Of a stretch of DNA of 8,537 bases, positions 6,513 through 8,537 are shown in pieces. Source of the stretch: Clostridia bacterium (lineage in GTDB: Bacteria > Bacillota > Clostridia > Christensenellales > Borkfalkiaceae); NCBI GenBank assembly GCA_017631725.1, contig JAGBSS010000129.1, positions 1-8,537 of the forward strand, written 5' to 3'. The notes below the pieces were generated by a model that searched no databases, was not told the DNA's origin, and was given only the letters and a program-made list of their open reading frames with translations. How positions within the stretch are numbered: the first letter of the stretch is position 1; every line of letters begins with the position of its first letter. The translations under genes were made by a program, and so were the position numbers.

Positions 6513-7421
6513 ATGAAACTTATTCCTGTTACAAAAAACTATTTATGGGGCGGAAATAAACTCCGTGAATTTTATGGCAAAACAAGTAAAGACGATATTA
6601 TAGCAGAAAGTTGGGAATTTTCCGTGCATGCAGATGGCGAAAGTCAAACGGAAAAAGGTTCTTTTAAAGAGTACTTGCAAAAAAATCCTACTGCATTATT
6701 TGAAAATGGCGGTGAGTTTCCCGTTTTAATAAAGTATATAGATGCGTTAGATAATTTGTCCGTTCAGGTTCATCCAGACAACGAATATGCGTTAAAGGTA
6801 GAAAACGATAACGGCAAAACGGAAACGTGGTATATTTTAGAAGCCGAACAGGGCGCAGGCATTTATTGTGGCTTTAAAAAGGATACGGACAAGGCGGAGT
6901 TTTTAAAAAGTGTTGAACTTGGCACGGCGACAGACTATTTGAATTTTATTCCCGTTAAAAAGGGCGATTGCTTTTTAATTAAGGCGGGCACGGTTCACGC
7001 AATTGGTAAAGGTTGCCTAATTTTAGAAATTCAACAAAACAGTAACACCACGTATAGGGTGTACGATTTTAACAGGGTTGGTGCAGATGGAAAGAAAAGG
7101 CAACTTCACGTGGACAAGGCTATGGACGTTATAAACTTCTCTGCTTTTAAAGACGTTACCGGTGGTAGCGATTATCAGCAAATAGAAGGCGGAAAAATAA
7201 GGCTTTTAACAAGTTGCGAATATTTTACGGTTAAAGAACTTATTCTAAACGGCGAATATAAAGATTTAAATAAAAATTCTTTCATAGCGGTATGCGTGGT
7301 AGAAGGTAATGGCTTGGTAAATGGCGAAAGTGCTAAAAAAGGAGATAGCTTCTTTATAGATAGAAATAAGCAGTTAGCAATAAGCGGAAACTTAATCGCA
7401 GTGTTAACAACTAAAGAATAA
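6513..7421 (+). CDS. manA: Mannose-6-phosphate isomerase, class I (ManA)
   Basis: This 302-residue cytoplasmic zinc enzyme interconverts mannose-6-phosphate and fructose-6-phosphate, linking mannose use and GDP-mannose precursors to glycolysis. The N-terminal PVTKNYLWGGNKLREFYG and AESWEFSVHADG blocks are typical of the short Firmicute type I enzymes. The zinc ligands are visible: Gln85 and His87 in SVQVHPD, Glu104 in KTETWYIL, and His162 in AGTVHAIGKG. The active-site EIQQNSNTTYRVYDFNR block follows at 172-188 with Arg182. The C-terminal part (about 230-300) forms the second cupin-like half. Length is normal for the family (about 300-320 residues). The start is well supported by TAGGAG at 6502-6507 and the 11-bp gap after the permease stop. 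A hairpin terminator closes the unit at 7452. Confidence 0.95.
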   Translation: MKLIPVTKNYLWGGNKLREFYGKTSKDDIIAESWEFSVHADGESQTEKGSFKEYLQKNPTALFENGGEFPVLIKYIDALDNLSVQVHPDNEYALKVENDNGKTETWYILEAEQGAGIYCGFKKDTDKAEFLKSVELGTATDYLNFIPVKKGDCFLIKAGTVHAIGKGCLILEIQQNSNTTYRVYDFNRVGADGKKRQLHVDKAMDVINFSAFKDVTGGSDYQQIEGGKIRLLTSCEYFTVKELILNGEYKDLNKNSFIAVCVVEGNGLVNGESAKKGDSFFIDRNKQLAISGNLIAVLTTKE

Positions 7422-7425
7422 AGTT

Positions 7426-7452
7426 AAAGCGTGGTTTAATACTGCGCTTTTT
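7426..7452 (+). terminator. Intrinsic terminator after manA
   Basis: A ten-pair stem (7426-7435 with 7441-7450, two G-U pairs, loop TTAAT) is followed by a T-run ending at 7452. It starts four bases after the stop codon and precedes the tRNA promoter. Confidence 0.65.
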
Positions 7453-7492
7453 AAAACTTGTAAAAAAATTTTAAAAAACCATTTAAATATAA

Positions 7493-7521
7493 TTGACAAG
7501 GCAAGAGAATTTAGATATAAT
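7493..7521 (+). promoter_or_regulatory. Consensus promoter of the tRNA operon
   Basis: Perfect TTGACA (7493-7498) and perfect TATAAT (7516-7521) are separated by 17 bp, as expected for a stable-RNA promoter. The start site is near 7528, about 31 nt upstream of the tRNA-Met 5' end. The leader contains a small GCGG-TTTT-CCGC hairpin (7535-7546). Confidence 0.92.
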
Positions 7522-7558
7522 ACATAGGCATTTAGCGGTTTTCCGCCGAATATTTTAT

Positions 7559-7635
7559 GGCGGCGTAGCTTAGTTGGTTAGAGCGGCCGGTTCATACCCG
7601 GCAGGTCGTTGGTTCGAATCTGACCGCCGCTACCA
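7559..7635 (+). tRNA. tRNA-Met (CAT), elongator
   Basis: A full 77-nt cloverleaf with encoded CCA. The acceptor stem pairs 7559-7565 with 7625-7631 (first pair G-U), discriminator A7632. The anticodon stem is GCCGG/CCGGC (7586-7590 with 7598-7602), with loop TTCATAC and anticodon CAT at 7593-7595. The T-arm is 7608-7624 with loop TTCGAAT. It closely resembles the Bacillus elongator tRNA-Met, including the G1-U72 pair. It lacks the three G-C pairs at the base of the anticodon stem and the unpaired position 1-72 of initiator tRNA. It also does not resemble the CAT-bearing tRNA-Ile2. Confidence 0.95.
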
Positions 7636-7645
7636 CAACAAAAAC

Positions 7646-7701
7646 AACGGCAAAAGCCGTTCACATATATTAATAAGTGTAGATGCGTTCTACATTTATT
7701 A
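7646..7701 (+). repeat. Two hairpins in the spacer between the tRNA genes
   Basis: A 6-bp perfect hairpin (7646-7651 with 7656-7661, AAAA loop) is followed by a 13-bp hairpin (7671-7683 with 7689-7701, one G-U pair, loop TGCGT). Neither is followed by a T-run, so they should not terminate transcription. They occupy most of the 74-nt spacer and may guide processing of the precursor. Confidence 0.7.
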
Positions 7702-7709
7702 AAAGCCAA

Positions 7710-7784
7710 GGCCCCTTGGTCAAGCGGTTAAGACACCACCCTTTCACGGTGGTAACATGGGTTCGATTCCCGTAGGGGTCACCA
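7710..7784 (+). tRNA. tRNA-Glu (TTC)
   Basis: A full 75-nt cloverleaf with encoded CCA. The acceptor stem GGCCCCT pairs with AGGGGTC, discriminator A7781. The anticodon stem is CCACC/GGTGG (7736-7740 with 7748-7752), with loop CTTTCAC and anticodon TTC at 7743-7745. The T-loop is TTCGATT. It closely resembles Bacillus tRNA-Glu. It is transcribed with tRNA-Met; no promoter is evident in the spacer. Confidence 0.96.
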
Positions 7785-7791
7785 AAATCGT

Positions 7792-7821
7792 AAAAAATCA
7801 GTCAAAAATGGCTGATTTTTT
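7792..7821 (+). terminator. Terminator of the tRNA operon
   Basis: A 12-pair stem (7792-7803 with 7810-7821, one G-U pair) has a 6-nt A-rich loop. The descending strand ends in six T, and a further T-run follows at about 7824. It begins eight bases after the tRNA-Glu CCA. Confidence 0.9.
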
Positions 7822-7874
7822 CGTTTTTAATCACTATTGCAATTTTTTAGTTTGTTCGAATAGGTGGTGTTATT

Positions 7875-7902
7875 TATCTATTTTATCTACGATAAAAAGA
7901 TA
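7875..7902. repeat. Imperfect inverted repeat upstream of the lipoprotein promoter
   Basis: TATCT and TTTTATC (7875-7879, 7881-7887) pair with GATAAAA and AGATA (7891-7897, 7898-7902). This gives 12 pairs with a single bulged A and a 3-nt centre. It lies 14 bp upstream of the -35 box at 7917, where a regulator could bind. It is A/T-rich, so chance is possible. Otherwise the stretch 7822-7916 shows nothing recognisable. Confidence 0.4.
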
Positions 7903-7916
7903 GAGTTGTTAAATAA

Positions 7917-7945
7917 TTGACTTAAAAAACAAGAAGTGCTATTAT
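7917..7945 (+). promoter_or_regulatory. Promoter of the lipoprotein gene, extended -10
   Basis: TTGACT (7917-7922) and TATTAT (7940-7945) are 17 bp apart. TG at 7937-7938, one base before the -10 box, makes it an extended -10 element. The leader of about 43 nt ends with an AAGGAG ribosome binding site at 7981-7986, eight bases before the ATG. Confidence 0.8.
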
Positions 7946-7994
7946 AAAGGCGCAACTAAACTTTTTTATTTTGCGTAAAAAAGGAGAAAGATTT

Positions 7995-8537
7995 ATGAAA
8001 AAGAAAATCTTAACTATTTTAATATCAATACTTGCATTATGTACGTGCATGTTTTCGCTCACTGCCTGTGGTGGAGAAGATGGCAGTTTAGCAGGTCATA
8101 TTGCAAAAGAAGAGTGGAGTATAACTGAAAAATACCACTACCACGCTTGCAAAACTGAAAATTGCACTGAAAAGTTAGACAAAGAAAATCACACCTTTGA
8201 TAAAAATAAAAAATGTACCGTTTGCGAATACGTGACAACCGAACCTATGTGGACGGAAATTTCAAGTAACGTGTTTACGATAAACGGCACAAATCTTTAC
8301 GTTAAAGTTCCTAATACACAAAGTAGTTTTGCGTTCGCAGAAACAATTAACGTTGCAGAAGGCGCAACCTATAAGGTTTATACTGATATTCAGTGCAAAG
8401 AAGGCTCTATCATACCTAGTTATATGGTAAACGACCTTGTTGTTGGCGATAATACTTATTATTTCCTTGTTAGCAACGAAGGTTCGTTCCCTAAAATTTA
8501 TACTGTAACCATACGTAGAAGACCTATGTACACAGTA
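7995..8537 (+). CDS. Secreted lipoprotein, N-terminal 181 residues (runs off the right edge)
   Basis: The frame opens at ATG 7995 after a good AAGGAG site and stays open to the end of the window, so the C-terminus is missing. Residues 1-24 form a lipoprotein signal peptide: KKK, a hydrophobic core, then the lipobox LTAC with Cys25 as the predicted lipidated residue. Residues 48-77 contain a Cys/His cluster, H48-x-H50-x-C52-x4-C57-x8-H66-x7-C74-x2-C77, which resembles small metal-ribbon-like units common in surface proteins of gut Clostridia. From about 85 to 175 the sequence looks like a beta-sandwich that ends in YTVTIRRR, reminiscent of Cadherin-like beta-sandwich domains. In such proteins this is often followed by InlB B-type repeats, but that part lies outside the window. 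It is likely an outer-surface protein anchored by lipid. The gene is monocistronic as far as can be seen. Function is unknown. Confidence 0.85.
   Translation, partial: MKKKILTILISILALCTCMFSLTACGGEDGSLAGHIAKEEWSITEKYHYHACKTENCTEKLDKENHTFDKNKKCTVCEYVTTEPMWTEISSNVFTINGTNLYVKVPNTQSSFAFAETINVAEGATYKVYTDIQCKEGSIIPSYMVNDLVVGDNTYYFLVSNEGSFPKIYTVTIRRRPMYTV

Noticed and set aside
7559..7635. Initiator tRNA-fMet or tRNA-Ile2 for the CAT anticodon
   Set aside because: The anticodon stem lacks the GGG/CCC base pairs and the 1-72 mismatch of initiators, and the body matches elongator tRNA-Met rather than tRNA-Ile2.
1..8537. Mobile element, CRISPR or defence system hidden in the window
   Set aside because: I found no transposase, integrase, phage or nuclease-effector genes, no regularly spaced repeats and no target-site duplications. 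Integration at the tRNA genes is also not indicated, since no part of their 3' ends is seen repeated.

Overview
The window looks like chromosomal DNA from a low-G+C Firmicute, most likely an uncultured Clostridia-type anaerobe. The evidence is the A/T-rich sequence, near-consensus TTGACA-17-TATAAT promoters, AGGAG-type ribosome binding sites, short hairpin-plus-T-run terminators, and two CCA-encoding tRNAs whose sequences resemble Bacillus tRNA-Met and tRNA-Glu. The lipoprotein at the right edge has the look of surface proteins from gut Clostridia. The species cannot be named from the sequence alone. I see no phage genes, transposases, CRISPR arrays or defence genes; this is mostly housekeeping and transport DNA.

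Layout. (1) 6-704: a single-gene unit with promoter, KDPG/KHG aldolase (eda-like) and terminator. (2) 709-2417: a promoter, a single-aptamer glycine riboswitch with an intrinsic terminator, then a sodium:alanine/glycine symporter (AGCS family) and its own terminator. (3) 2466-4078: an apparent two-gene operon of an acyl-ACP thioesterase and an MBL-fold hydrolase, ending in a hairpin that can act as a terminator in both directions. (4) 4092-5440, minus strand: a polytopic membrane protein of the YbhN/UPF0104 (lysylphosphatidylglycerol synthase TM-region) family, driven by a strong promoter placed so close to the start codon that the message should be leaderless. (5) 5524-7452, plus strand, divergent from region 4: an EamA/DMT permease and a class I mannose-6-phosphate isomerase, 11 bp apart. 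(6) 7493-7821: a tRNA operon (elongator Met-CAT, then Glu-TTC) with a perfect consensus promoter, a structured spacer and a terminator. (7) 7917 to the right edge: promoter, ribosome binding site and the first 181 codons of a secreted lipoprotein that runs off the window.

How the parts work together. The clearest regulatory logic is at 709-930. The glycine aptamer shares a segment with a predicted antiterminator, so glycine binding should favour the terminator and switch off an amino-acid importer. The other units are small and independent, each bounded by its own promoter and terminator. Sugar metabolism is represented twice (aldolase and mannose-6-phosphate isomerase), and membrane or lipid functions twice (thioesterase and the UPF0104-like protein), but nothing in the sequence shows that they form one pathway. 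I found no convincing undescribed system. The items most worth a second look are the riboswitch architecture, the leaderless promoter, the hairpins between the tRNAs and the lipoprotein's Cys/His cluster.
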